Counted from the first letter of the stretch, positions 47,849 to 57,724 are shown. The stretch: DNA of 64,000 nt from CAVQCJ01 sp963711005 (GCA_963711005.1 CAVQCJ010000002.1:1905046-1969045); one strand, 5' to 3'. The notes: generated by a model from the sequence alone, not told the origin. Translations and numbers: made by a program.

Positions 47849-50800
47849 ATGGGTGTTCGACGCGGGCGGCTGTCGCAGGACCGGCCCGACGAGGCCGGGC
47901 GGCGGGGCTGGGGAACCACGGCGGCCATCGTCGTCGCGCTCGCTGTGGTGGCCAGCATGCTGTCGCCGCTCACGAGCGCGTCCGCGGCCAACTCGGACGT
48001 CGTCATCTCCGAGATGATGTTCAACCCGCCGTCCGGGGTGGACGGCGACGAGTTCCTGGAGCTCACGAACATCGGCGCGGCGGCCGTCGACGTGTCCGGC
48101 TGGTGCTTCAGCGGCATCACCCTCTGCTTCGCCCCGAGCACGAGCATCGCGGCCGGCGGCCGCCTGGTCGTCGGCAAGGACGCCGCCCGGTTCCAGCTGG
48201 AGTACGGGTTCGCCGCCAACGCCATCTACACCGGCAGCCTGTCCAACGGCGGCGAGACGATCACGCTGAAGGACTCCACCGCGGCGGTGGTGGACGCGGT
48301 GGCGTACTCCGACCGCGACCCGTGGCCGACGACGACGGACGGCACGGGACCGTCCCTGGAGCTGATCGACCCGACGCAGGACAACAACGACCCGGTGAAC
48401 TGGGCCGCCTCCACCGCGCTGTCCGGCAGCACCCCCGGGGCGGCCAACTCCGTGGCAGCCGCCGGCCTGCGGCCGCACGTCTCCGCAGTCCTCGCGACGC
48501 CGACCGTCCCCACGGTCAGCCAGCCCGTCACCGTCACCGCGACCGTCACCGGGCAGACCAGCGTCGTGGTGCGCTACCAGGTCGACTTCACCGGTGAGCA
48601 GGCCGTCGCGATGACCTCGCTCGGCGGTGACGCGTACACCGCGACGCTGCCCGGGGCAGCCGCCGGGCACCTGATCAGGTACCGGGTGGAAGCCACCAAC
48701 GCGGCCGGGACCAGCTACTCACCGCGGCTCGACGACAGCTCCCCGTTCAAGGGGGTCGTCGTCGCCAGCGGCGTGACCAGCGCGGTCCCGATGGTCGAGT
48801 GGTTCATGAACGACCCCGACTACACCCTGATCACGCAGAACCCGCTGATCGACATCACCAGGGCCGGCGTGCTGGCGTACAACGGGACGGTGTACGACGG
48901 CACGATGTTCAGCATCCGCGGCGAGGGCACGCAGGACAACCCGAAGGTCAGCTGGAAGGTCGTGCTCCCGCAGGACCACACCCTGCAGATCGCCGGGCTG
49001 GTCGAGCCGGTCGACGAGTTCGCCATGAACGCAGACTGGAGCGACAGCTCGCACGGACGCACCACGCTGGCCTGGGACTCCTACCAGACGGCCGGTGTCG
49101 TGAACGAGCAGATCATGCAGCTGCGGGTGCAGAAGAACTCGACGTTCTTCGGGCTGTACACCTACACCGACATCTTCGAGGGCACGTGGCGCTCCCGCGA
49201 GGGCTACTCGAACAAGCAGTTCTACAAGGGCGGGCACGCCGGCTTCGACGCCACCAAGCAGCTCGTCGAGTACCGGTTCGAGAAGAAGAACCCGGACGAC
49301 GAGGACTTCACCACGCTCGCGGCGTTCCTCAACGGTGTCGACCTGACCGGCGCCGCGCAGAAGAACAACCTGCTCGCGACCGCGAACCTCCCCGAGATGA
49401 TCAACTACGCCGTGGCCACGGCGATCGTCGAGCACACCGACTCGAGCACCAAGAACTTCTACCTCAGCCAGGACCCGACGACCGGTCGCTGGTCGGTCAT
49501 CCCCTGGGACCTCGACCACACGTTCGGCCACAAGTGCTGCGGCGTGAACAGCAACTTCGCCACCCCGGCCGAGCCCGGCGACCAGGCCAGCGAGCTGATG
49601 GCCGCGATCCTCGCAGTGCCCGAGTGGAAGCAGATGTACTTCCGCCGGCTGCGTACCGTCCTCAACTCGGTGCTCGCCACCGGGCGCCTGGAGGCCGTGT
49701 ACGACGCGAAGGTCGGCCCGGCCGCGCCGGAGTCGGCGCTCGACTTCGCGAAGTGGCCGCACACCGGTGGCAGCCTGAACTTCGCCAGCCAGCGGACCCT
49801 GCTGTTCAAGGCGATCCAGGCCCGGCGGAACGTGTTCGCCGCGGACAGCCGGGTGCCGGCCAACCAGAGCCCGGCGCCCAGCATCGTCATCGACGAGATC
49901 CAGCCGTCGCTCGTCAACGGCGCCGGCGGGCAGTTCGTGGAGCTCTACAACCCGTCCGCCACCGAGGCCGTGGACCTGTCCGGCTGGGCGCTGTCCGGCT
50001 CGGTCAACCTGCAGATCCAGCCCGGCACTGTGATCCTGCCGGGCGGCCGGATGACGTTCGTCGCCAACGACCCGGCGTTCGAGGACACGTACGGCGGCCT
50101 GGTGTTCGTCGGCGGCGTCTTCGGCGGCGGACTCGGGGCCAGCGGCACGATCGCGCTCACCAGGGCCGACGCGTCGACCGCGGACTCGGTCGCCTACGGC
50201 GGCGCCGACTGGCCGGCCGTGACCGACACCCGCTCGCTCGAGCTGGTCGACCCTGCGTCCGACAACTCGCTCGGGACGAGCTGGGCGCTGTCGACCGCAT
50301 CGGCCGGCTCGCCGGGTGCGGCCAACCAGACGGCCGTCGTTGGCAGCCTGCCCGGCGCACCGACCATCGGCGCAGTCAGCGCCGGCGGCGCGGCGGCGAC
50401 GGTGAGCTGGACCGCTCCGTCGAGCAACGGCGGCTCACCGATCACCGGCTACCAGGTGCGGGTGCTGGACGTGAACAACGTGCAGGTCGGCGCAGCCCGG
50501 CCGGCGTCGCCGACCGTGACCAGCATCGCCGTCACCGGCCTGACCGTCGGGACGCCGTACTCCTTCCAGGTCGCGGCGGTCAACGCGGTCGGCGTCGGTG
50601 CGCCCTCGGCAGTGTCCGGAACGGTCACGCCCGTGCAGATCCTCGCGTCGTCGCGTCCGATCATCACCGGGGTGACGCAGGGTGCGGCCGGTGGCACGAT
50701 CACCGCGACCGTGCGCTGGTCCCCGCCGGCCTCCACCGGGAGTGGGCCCGTCAACGGCTACGAGATCTACGCCCTGCTGATGTCGTCGTCGGCGTCCAAC

Positions 50801-50962
50801 GCGACCGTGCTCGGGCAGAGCGTGTCGCCGGTGGCCGCCGCGTCCGCGCGGCAGAAAGCCTTCACGCTGACGGCCGGCTACTACCAGTTCGTGGTGGTGG
50901 CGCTGAACCCGGCCGGCTTCTCGCCGCCGTCCGCTCGGTCTGCCAGCGTCCTCGCCAGATGA
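47849..50962 (+). CDS. Secreted CotH kinase protein with lamin-tail and fibronectin III domains
   Basis: 1,037 residues. A long signal peptide (to about ALVSAS at 46) is followed by a lamin-tail domain (NSDVVISEMMFNPPSGVDGD ... GWCFSGITLCFAP, about 48-160), a spacer, the CotH domain (about 310-640; VDEFAMNADWSDSSHGRTTL, IEHTD-type segment IVEHTDSSTKNFYLSQD, VIPWDLDHTFGHKC), a second lamin-tail domain (about 680-800, VIDEIQPSLVNGAGGQFVEL) and two fibronectin type III domains. CotH proteins are atypical protein kinases of spore coats; secreted ones occur in actinobacteria with lamin-tail domains. Likely a surface-acting kinase or adhesin. No frameshift. Confidence 0.87.
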   Translation: MGVRRGRLSQDRPDEAGRRGWGTTAAIVVALAVVASMLSPLTSASAANSDVVISEMMFNPPSGVDGDEFLELTNIGAAAVDVSGWCFSGITLCFAPSTSIAAGGRLVVGKDAARFQLEYGFAANAIYTGSLSNGGETITLKDSTAAVVDAVAYSDRDPWPTTTDGTGPSLELIDPTQDNNDPVNWAASTALSGSTPGAANSVAAAGLRPHVSAVLATPTVPTVSQPVTVTATVTGQTSVVVRYQVDFTGEQAVAMTSLGGDAYTATLPGAAAGHLIRYRVEATNAAGTSYSPRLDDSSPFKGVVVASGVTSAVPMVEWFMNDPDYTLITQNPLIDITRAGVLAYNGTVYDGTMFSIRGEGTQDNPKVSWKVVLPQDHTLQIAGLVEPVDEFAMNADWSDSSHGRTTLAWDSYQTAGVVNEQIMQLRVQKNSTFFGLYTYTDIFEGTWRSREGYSNKQFYKGGHAGFDATKQLVEYRFEKKNPDDEDFTTLAAFLNGVDLTGAAQKNNLLATANLPEMINYAVATAIVEHTDSSTKNFYLSQDPTTGRWSVIPWDLDHTFGHKCCGVNSNFATPAEPGDQASELMAAILAVPEWKQMYFRRLRTVLNSVLATGRLEAVYDAKVGPAAPESALDFAKWPHTGGSLNFASQRTLLFKAIQARRNVFAADSRVPANQSPAPSIVIDEIQPSLVNGAGGQFVELYNPSATEAVDLSGWALSGSVNLQIQPGTVILPGGRMTFVANDPAFEDTYGGLVFVGGVFGGGLGASGTIALTRADASTADSVAYGGADWPAVTDTRSLELVDPASDNSLGTSWALSTASAGSPGAANQTAVVGSLPGAPTIGAVSAGGAAATVSWTAPSSNGGSPITGYQVRVLDVNNVQVGAARPASPTVTSIAVTGLTVGTPYSFQVAAVNAVGVGAPSAVSGTVTPVQILASSRPIITGVTQGAAGGTITATVRWSPPASTGSGPVNGYEIYALLMSSSASNATVLGQSVSPVAAASARQKAFTLTAGYYQFVVVALNPAGFSPPSARSASVLAR

Positions 50963-51063
50963 CGGAGTGACGGAGGCTGACCCGCGGGTGCGCCGGTGCG
51001 CGGCGCCCCTGGACAGGTCATGCGGCAAGGTGCACGCTTGGGCCGACGGAACGGGGGTTTCGG

Positions 51064-52191
51064 ATGTCCGACGAACAGCTGCCCGGCTCCCCAGCCGAAG
51101 GCGCATCCACACCGCCCGCAGCGGAGCCGGCGACCGCGACACCTGCGGCGGCACCTACCGCCGCTGACACGGGCACCGACCAAGGTCGCAAGCCGTGGAA
51201 AGGTCGGCCTGTCCCGCGGCGAGGCGGCTGGCGACAGGTCGTCCTCACGCGGATCGCGACGCTCGAGCTCGAGCTGCGCCAGCTCGAATGCAGGCGCGAC
51301 AGCGACTGCGACTTCGACGCGACCCTGGAACAGATCCTGAAGTTCCTCGAGACGGCCCAGCTGGCCGCGGAGAGCAAGACTCGTTGGGGGAGCGGCGCGT
51401 ACTGGAGCGGCAACGCCCCGGACCAGGCCTGGCTCGCCGTGCACGCGGCCGAGGAGGCGCTGCTGCCCCTGCAGGACAACGAAACCCTGCGTGGCAAGGC
51501 GTCCACCATCATCGCCTGGGGCAGCCTGACGCTGGGGGCGCGCGACCCTCGCGTCACCGAGGTCTCCGACCTGGTCAAGCGCGCTTCGAGCGGAAACCAG
51601 GAGATCGACGCCGTGACGAGACAGCGGCTGAAGTCGATGCTGCGGTCCGCCAACGACGAGTCGGACAGCTCGTACGCGAGCAGCCGAAGCTTCCGGAACC
51701 TGGTGCTGATCGCTTCCTTGGTCGCAGCCTTCATCGGGGTGCTGATCGCCGTTCTCGGGATCTGGTGGGCGGAGGCCGCGCCGCTCTGCGACGCGAACGT
51801 CTGCCCCATCGCCACCCATTCCGTTCCGACCGGGCTCGACGTCGCGGCGGTCGAGCTGTTCGGGGTGCTGGGTGCCGTCCTGGCGGTCGCTTTCAGCCTG
51901 CGTCGGCTCCGCGGCACCCGGAACCCGTACGGCATCGGGCTGGTCCAAGGCTTGCTGAAGATCCCGCTGGGTGCGCTGACCGGGTTCACCGGGGTGCTCA
52001 TCGTGCAGTCCGGGTTGATCTCAGGGATCGTCAAGCCCGGCTCGGCCGGGCAGGTCGTGGCGTACGCGGTGGTGTTCGGCTACTCCCAACAGCTGCTGAC
52101 GAGCCTCGTCGACAAGCAGGCGCAGACGGTGGTGCACGGCACATCCGGCGAGCGCACCACGAGTGGCGCCGGGACGACGGCCGCGAACTGA
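51064..52191 (+). CDS. Membrane protein of unknown function, lower G+C
   Basis: 375 residues. The first 65 residues are disordered (Pro/Ala-rich), followed by a helical cytoplasmic region with a Cys pair (LECRRDSDCDFDATLEQILK), then four membrane segments: FRNLVLIASLVAAFIGVLIA, LDVAAVELFGVLGAVLAVAF, GLLKIPLGALTGFTGVLIVQ and VVAYAVVFGYSQQLLTSLVD. The ending GYSQQLLTSLVDKQAQTV is one I associate with a family of actinobacterial membrane proteins of unknown function. G+C near 62% in sampled lines against more than 70% around, so it may be acquired. Confidence 0.72.
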   Translation: MSDEQLPGSPAEGASTPPAAEPATATPAAAPTAADTGTDQGRKPWKGRPVPRRGGWRQVVLTRIATLELELRQLECRRDSDCDFDATLEQILKFLETAQLAAESKTRWGSGAYWSGNAPDQAWLAVHAAEEALLPLQDNETLRGKASTIIAWGSLTLGARDPRVTEVSDLVKRASSGNQEIDAVTRQRLKSMLRSANDESDSSYASSRSFRNLVLIASLVAAFIGVLIAVLGIWWAEAAPLCDANVCPIATHSVPTGLDVAAVELFGVLGAVLAVAFSLRRLRGTRNPYGIGLVQGLLKIPLGALTGFTGVLIVQSGLISGIVKPGSAGQVVAYAVVFGYSQQLLTSLVDKQAQTVVHGTSGERTTSGAGTTAAN

Positions 52192-52474
52192 ACCAGCCTG
52201 GGACGCTCCGAGCCTGTGGCTGAGCGGCGACAGGTGTCCACCACCTCTTCGTGCCCTGCGAACCGGAAGGTCCTCTTCCGCCTTCGGTGGGCTCGACTGG
52301 GACCCGACGTGCACCAGCCCCCGGCTGCCAGCTCCCCTGCTGCTGTTGGGCGTTGGGAGCCTTCCTGACTCGTGACGTAGTCCAGGTGGCGGGAAGTCGC
52401 TAGGGTCCGGTCCAGCGCTCTGCGCGTTCTCCCGGGGGCGCAGCTGCCGGCAGTGAGGGGTAGGAGGTACGGAA
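52192..52474. promoter_or_regulatory. Intergenic region before the cyclase gene
   Basis: About 283 bases. Short open frames here on both strands lack a ribosome binding site and look non-coding. An AGGAGG site at 52461-52466 serves the GTG start of the cyclase gene. I see no clear promoter motif. Confidence 0.5.
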
Positions 52475-55400
52475 GTGGCTCCCTGTGCGAGATGCGACAG
52501 GGAAGTGCCTGGGGGCGCGCGCTTCTGCCCGAGCTGTGGCGCTGACGTGGCAACCGCGTGCGCATCGTGCGGCGAACCGCTCACAGCTGGATGGCGATTC
52601 TGCCCGTCGTGCGGTGCACTCAGCGAGCCCATCGACCATGCTGAGTCGTCGGTCAGCGTCGGCGGGGCACCGACGACCCCCCAGTCTGGGGCGGCGGAGC
52701 GGCGGGTAACCAGCGTGCTGTTCGCCGACCTCGTCGGGTTCACCCCGCTCGCGGAGTCGCGGGACCCCGAGGAGGTCCGGGAGCTGCTGACCGCCTACTT
52801 CGACCGGTGCCGGACGGTGATCGGTCGGTACGGCGGCACGGTGGAGAAGTTCATCGGTGACGCTGTGATGGCGCTGTGGGGGGTCCCGTCGGCGCGGGAG
52901 GACGACGCGCAACGTGCGGTGCGCGCGGGGCTGGAGCTGGTTGCCTCGGTGGACGCGATGGGTGAGCAGGTGGGCATCCCCGGGTTGGCGATGCGGGTGG
53001 GCGTGGTGACCGGCGAGGTCGCGGTGACGGTCGGGGCCAGCGCGGAGGGGATGGTCGCCGGGGACGCGGTGAACACCGCGTCCCGCATCCAGGCGCTAGC
53101 CGAGCCGGGTCACGTGTGGGTGGACGAGACGACCCGCGGGCTGACCTCTGCGAGCGTGGAGTACGTCGACGTCGGGCCACACGCGTTGAAGGGCAAGGCC
53201 GAGGCCGTGCGCATCTGGCAGGCGCGCGCGGTGGTGGCGGAGGTTGGCGGCGGGCGGCGGATGGACGGCCTGGAGGCTCCGCTGGCCGGTCGTGTCGGCG
53301 AGCTCCGTCTCGTGAAGGACCTCTTCCACGCCACCGCGGAGTCCGGGCGGCCGCGGCTGGTGGTGCTGGACGGGGAGGCGGGGCTGGGCAAGTCACGGTT
53401 GGCGTGGGAGTTCGAGAAGTACATCGACGGGCTGGCCGACACGGTCGCCTGGCACCGGGGGCGGAGCCTGTCGTACGGGGACGGGGCGGCCTTCTGGGCG
53501 CTGGCCGAGGCCGTCCGGGTGCGGCTGGGCCTGGTCGACGGGGACAGCGACACCTCGCTGGTCGACGCGGTGGACGCCGGCCTCCAGCGGTACCTGAACG
53601 ACCCGGCCACCCGGGACTGGATCCGCCCCCGGTTGTGTGTGCTCGTCGGCGCGGAGCTGCCCGGCTCGTACCCGCGCGAGGACCTGTTCGCCGCGTGGAC
53701 CGCCTTCCTGGAGGCGGTCGGCGGGGACGACCCGGTCGTGCTGGTGCTCGACGACGCCCAGTTCGCCGATGACGGCCTGCTGGACTTCCTGGAGCACCTG
53801 CTCGGGACCGCGCGGCACGCCATCTTCGTGCTCGCCCTGGCCCGCCCCCAGCTCCTCACGCGGCGCCCCGACCTGGGTGGTCGGCGCACGACCGTCGTCC
53901 ACCTGGACTTCCTCGACGACGCGGCGATGGCCGAGCTGGTGGACGGTCTCGTGGACGACCTGCCCGCGGAGGTCCGTGACAGCCTGGTGGCGCGCGCCGA
54001 GGGGGTGCCGCTGTTCGCCGTCGAGACCATCCGCGCTCTCATCGACCGGGACGCGGTGGTGGCCTCCGACGGCCGATACGTGCTCGCGGACCCCGATGCC
54101 GTCGGCGTGGCCGAGCTGGCCGCGCCGGCGTCGTTGCACGCGCTGGTGGCGGCGCGGCTGGACACGCTGCCGGTCGCCGAGCGCCGGCTGGTGGCGGACG
54201 CCAGCGTGCTGGGTCTCAGCTTCACCCGCGACGGCATCCGCGCCCTGGCCGCGGCGGACGGCGGCGACACCGGCGACATCGACCGGCTGCTGGTGGAGCT
54301 GACCCACAAGGACATCTTCGCGCTGGACACCGACCGGTTCTCCGCCGACCGGGGCCGTTACCGGTTCGTGCAGACCGTGGTGCGCCAAGTCGCCTACAGC
54401 ACGCTGGCCCGGCGCGACCGCAAGTCCCGCCACTTGCGCGCTGCCGCCTTCCTCGCCGAACGACCGGACCCGGGAGACGACCTCGCGGTGGTGATCGGCC
54501 AGCACCTTCTGGACGCCGTCGACGCCACCACCGACCCGGACGACGACGCCTCCGCGCTCACCGTGAGGGCCCGCGAGATGCTGGAGCGGGCCGCGGCGCG
54601 GGCGCGCCGGCTGGGGTCGCCGGCGGAGGCGCACCGGCTGCTGGAGCTGGTCATCGCCCGCAGCCCCGACCCGGCCGAGCTGGGCCGGCTGCTGCTCGCG
54701 TCCGCCCAGGCGGCGGACAGCGCCGGCGAGTTCGCCGAGGCGGTCGACCTCGCCGACCGGGCCACGAGCAGCTTCCGGGCCCTGGGTCGCGACGCGGACG
54801 CGGCCCTTGCCCAGGGCGTGGCCGCGCTGGCCCAGTCGCGCTGGGGCGACAACACAGGGGCCATCCAACGTGCCAAGCCCGTCCTGGACGGCCTGCGCGA
54901 CGGGCCGGAAACCGACGGCGCCAGGCTCATGCTGGTGGAGGCGCTGGAGCGGGCGTACAGCTTCCTCGGGGACTTCGCTGCCCATCCGGCAATGGCTGAC
55001 CAGCTGGTGGTGCTGGCGGAGCGGGTGCAGGACTTCGCCGCCATGGCCCGCGGGCAGACAGCGCTGGGCAACCGCTACCTCGCCCAGGGCGCGCCGGTCG
55101 CGGCCGGGCTGGCCTACCTGGCCGCCGCCCAGATCGCCCGCGAGCACGACCAGCCGGAGCGGCTGTCCGCGGCGCTGAGCAACCTGATGATCCTCAACGC
55201 CGGGCGCGACCTGACCGCCGCGATCGGCTACGGCCGCGAGGCCCTGACCGAGGCCCGGCGGGCAGGCCAACGAGATCTGATCGAAACGACGGTCGCCAAC
55301 CTCACCAGCTCGCTGTGGCTGTCCGGCCGCCTTGCCGAGGCCAGCACCACGCTGGAGGACGAGGCGGACAACATGATCGACGTGGCAGCCACGCGGATGA

Positions 55401-56017
55401 CCGTCGCGATCGGCAGCTGGCTCGCACAGGCTTGTGGTCAGCCACCGCCTCCGTCGGAGGGCCTGCCGCCGACGGACGACGAGACTGACCTCGCCTGGCA
55501 GGGCCACCTGGACATCCGCGAGCTGCTGCGCAAGGGAGCCACCTCCCAGGTGGCGGAGCAGGTCGAGACCACGCTGACCCACCTGCTTGCCGCCAGCGGC
55601 ATCGAGGACGACTTCGTCCACCTGTGGCCACCGCTGGTCGAGGCGGCGTTCGACACCGGTGACCTCGACCTGGTCGAACGCACTCTGCAGCCGGTGGCGA
55701 CTGCCCCACCCGGCATCGTGCCGCCGGCGGTCACCGCCCAGATGCACCGGCTGCGCGGGCGGCTGCGGGCCGCCCGGGGCGACGACCCCGCCACCGTCGA
55801 GTCCGACCTGCGCACCGGTGTCGCCATGCTCGCCGACCTGGGCATCGGCGGGCTGGCCGCGCGGGCCGAGGAGGAGCTCGCGGACTGGCTGCGCACCCAG
55901 GGTCGCGACGCCGAGGCCGACCAGCTGTTGGACCACGCCCGTGCCACGTACGAGCAGATCGGCGCGCACGGATGGCTGGCCGCACTCGACGCCGCAGTGC
56001 CGCAGACGACCAGCTGA
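52475..56017 (+). CDS. Zinc-ribbon class III nucleotide cyclase with AAA ATPase and TPR-like C-terminus
   Basis: 1,180 residues. Two zinc ribbons (C4, C7, C18, C21 and C29, C32, C43, C46) precede a class III cyclase domain (about 76-240): metal Asps D85 (LFADLVGFT) and D129 (IGDAVMALWG), K125, N200 and R204 (AGDAVNTASR). The second purine-selecting residue aligns with Met193, so substrate choice is not certain. An AAA-type ATPase follows (Walker A GEAGLGKSRL, about 300-309; VVLVLDDAQFADDGLLDF), then a long helical repeat region (about 680-1170). This layout is that of the mycobacterial large cyclase regulators. It may make cAMP in response to a signal sensed by its C-terminal part. No frameshift over 3.5 kb. 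Confidence 0.88.
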   Translation: MAPCARCDREVPGGARFCPSCGADVATACASCGEPLTAGWRFCPSCGALSEPIDHAESSVSVGGAPTTPQSGAAERRVTSVLFADLVGFTPLAESRDPEEVRELLTAYFDRCRTVIGRYGGTVEKFIGDAVMALWGVPSAREDDAQRAVRAGLELVASVDAMGEQVGIPGLAMRVGVVTGEVAVTVGASAEGMVAGDAVNTASRIQALAEPGHVWVDETTRGLTSASVEYVDVGPHALKGKAEAVRIWQARAVVAEVGGGRRMDGLEAPLAGRVGELRLVKDLFHATAESGRPRLVVLDGEAGLGKSRLAWEFEKYIDGLADTVAWHRGRSLSYGDGAAFWALAEAVRVRLGLVDGDSDTSLVDAVDAGLQRYLNDPATRDWIRPRLCVLVGAELPGSYPREDLFAAWTAFLEAVGGDDPVVLVLDDAQFADDGLLDFLEHLLGTARHAIFVLALARPQLLTRRPDLGGRRTTVVHLDFLDDAAMAELVDGLVDDLPAEVRDSLVARAEGVPLFAVETIRALIDRDAVVASDGRYVLADPDAVGVAELAAPASLHALVAARLDTLPVAERRLVADASVLGLSFTRDGIRALAAADGGDTGDIDRLLVELTHKDIFALDTDRFSADRGRYRFVQTVVRQVAYSTLARRDRKSRHLRAAAFLAERPDPGDDLAVVIGQHLLDAVDATTDPDDDASALTVRAREMLERAAARARRLGSPAEAHRLLELVIARSPDPAELGRLLLASAQAADSAGEFAEAVDLADRATSSFRALGRDADAALAQGVAALAQSRWGDNTGAIQRAKPVLDGLRDGPETDGARLMLVEALERAYSFLGDFAAHPAMADQLVVLAERVQDFAAMARGQTALGNRYLAQGAPVAAGLAYLAAAQIAREHDQPERLSAALSNLMILNAGRDLTAAIGYGREALTEARRAGQRDLIETTVANLTSSLWLSGRLAEASTTLEDEADNMIDVAATRMTVAIGSWLAQACGQPPPPSEGLPPTDDETDLAWQGHLDIRELLRKGATSQVAEQVETTLTHLLAASGIEDDFVHLWPPLVEAAFDTGDLDLVERTLQPVATAPPGIVPPAVTAQMHRLRGRLRAARGDDPATVESDLRTGVAMLADLGIGGLAARAEEELADWLRTQGRDAEADQLLDHARATYEQIGAHGWLAALDAAVPQTTS

Positions 56018-56050
56018 ACAGCGAGCCGACGGCGACCGGTTCGCCGGCGG

Positions 56051-57724
56051 CTACGGGCTCGGCTCCGAGGACAGCCGCCGCAGCTGCGCGTCGATGACGC
56101 GCTCCGCTACGTCGTGGCCGGCGGACCCGGCGACCGTCGCGAGGAACAGCTCCCGGTCGATGGTCCACAGCCGGCAGGCAGTCAGACAACGCACCGTTGC
56201 CGTGCGCGGCACCTGACGCAGCAGCGCGATCTCGCCGAACCCCGACCCGGGACCGAGGCGGACCGTCTCCCTGCGTCCGTGCACGCTCACCTCCAGCTCC
56301 CCGTCCTCGACGACGTAGAAGTTCCCGCCCGGCTCGCCCTGGCGCACCACCTCGGTCCCGTCCCCCACCTGGACCTCTACAGCCCCGTGCGCCAACCGCT
56401 CCAGGGCCTGGACGTCCAGCACGGCAAGGAAGTCGACGTGCCGCAGCAGCGCGACCAGCCCAGGCCGGTAGACGGCGGCCGCGTCGAGCCGGACGAGCAG
56501 CGGCACCGTCGCCACCGCGACCACGGTCAGCGCGGCGCCAAGGACCGCGTAGGCGTCGGCCGAGCCGAACCAGCGGACCAGCAACGGGGCGAGCGCCGTC
56601 CCGACCGCCATCCCGGCCAGCATCGCGGACTCGCGAACCGCGAGGATGCGCGCCATCAACGAGTCATCGACGGACCGCTGCAGCAGCGTCAGCCCGGCCA
56701 CCGCGAAGAAAGCCAGCCCCGCCCCGACCACGACGAGGACTCCCATCGCCGGACCGAGCCGGCTGAGCAGCAGGAACGCAAGCAACGGGAACCCTCCAGC
56801 CAGCAGGCTGCCGGCCACGCCGGGGGCCAGCCGCCGCCAGCCGACCAGCACGATGGCCGCGGCCGCCCCCAAGATCCCGCCCAGGCCGATCGCCCCGATG
56901 AGCAGGCCCGCCGCAGCGTCGCCCTGACCCAGGTGCTGGGAGACGAACGCGATCGCCAGCAGCTCCAGACAGCCCTCGGTGAGGAACCCCAGACCGATCA
57001 CCGCGAGCATCACCGCCACCACCGGCCGACGGACCAGCTCCGCGGTCAGGCTGACCACGGCCGGGCGGCCGGTCGCCCAGTCGCCGGCCCCGGCCGGACG
57101 TCCCAGCCGGATCCCGGTGAGAAGGCCCGCAGCTACCAGCGCCATCACCGCGCACACGACCACGACCCCGGTCGGACCCACCCACGCGCTGCCCAGACCC
57201 GCCAGCACCGGACCGACGAAGTAGCCCGCCCGCTCGGAGGTGCCCGACAGCGAGTTGGCCGCCGCCACCTGGCCGGGTGTCCCGGCGAGCTCAGCAGCCG
57301 CGGCGTAGTGGGGCGGTCGCGTCCACGCGATGAGCACACAGCTGACCGCAGCCGTCACCACGACGCCCACTCGCGAGCCGGTAGTCAGCAGAAGCGCCAG
57401 CAAGCCCATGGCCGCGCCCTGCGCGAGGTAGCCGAGCCGGAGGGCGACATCGCGCGGCAGCCGGTCGGCCACCATCCCGCCCACCGGTGCCAGCACCGAC
57501 GCCGGCACGTACTGGGCGATCGCCACCACACCCGCGAGGCCGGCGCCCCCGACGCTGTAGGCCCACAGCAGCACCGCCACCCACAACGCCATCTCGTAGA
57601 CGGTGAAGAGACCGTACGCGCCCTGCACGCGCAGCAGGACGCGGTTGCGGGCGACGGCAAGCGTGGAGCCGACGACGACCCCTCGCGGCACGGCGCCTCC
57701 CTGGTGTGGGCCCGAGCCTCGCAT
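56051..57724 (-). CDS. MFS transporter with C-terminal cyclic-nucleotide-binding domain
   Basis: 557 residues starting MRGSGPHQGG at 57724. Residues about 20-420 have twelve hydrophobic segments of the major facilitator type (VAIAQYVPASVLAPVGGMVADRLPR is the conserved loop 2-3). From about residue 440 a cyclic-nucleotide-binding domain follows: FLAVLDVQALERLAHGAVEV, RQGEPGGNFYVVEDGELEVS, LGPGSGFGEIALLRQVPRTA, RCLTACRLWTIDRELF. The phosphate-binding cassette GFGEIALLRQVPRTAT has Glu and Arg at the expected places for cAMP. Its 3' end lies 33 bases from the stop of the convergent cyclase gene. Substrate unknown. Confidence 0.88.
   Translation of the reverse strand: MRGSGPHQGGAVPRGVVVGSTLAVARNRVLLRVQGAYGLFTVYEMALWVAVLLWAYSVGGAGLAGVVAIAQYVPASVLAPVGGMVADRLPRDVALRLGYLAQGAAMGLLALLLTTGSRVGVVVTAAVSCVLIAWTRPPHYAAAAELAGTPGQVAAANSLSGTSERAGYFVGPVLAGLGSAWVGPTGVVVVCAVMALVAAGLLTGIRLGRPAGAGDWATGRPAVVSLTAELVRRPVVAVMLAVIGLGFLTEGCLELLAIAFVSQHLGQGDAAAGLLIGAIGLGGILGAAAAIVLVGWRRLAPGVAGSLLAGGFPLLAFLLLSRLGPAMGVLVVVGAGLAFFAVAGLTLLQRSVDDSLMARILAVRESAMLAGMAVGTALAPLLVRWFGSADAYAVLGAALTVVAVATVPLLVRLDAAAVYRPGLVALLRHVDFLAVLDVQALERLAHGAVEVQVGDGTEVVRQGEPGGNFYVVEDGELEVSVHGRRETVRLGPGSGFGEIALLRQVPRTATVRCLTACRLWTIDRELFLATVAGSAGHDVAERVIDAQLRRLSSEPSP

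Noticed and set aside
52163..52375. A 70-residue open frame between the membrane protein and the cyclase
   Set aside because: No ribosome binding site, overlaps the preceding gene's end, and composition is not protein-like.
53393..55969. An 858-residue open frame opposite the cyclase
   Set aside because: Shadow of GC-rich codons; no domain or start context.
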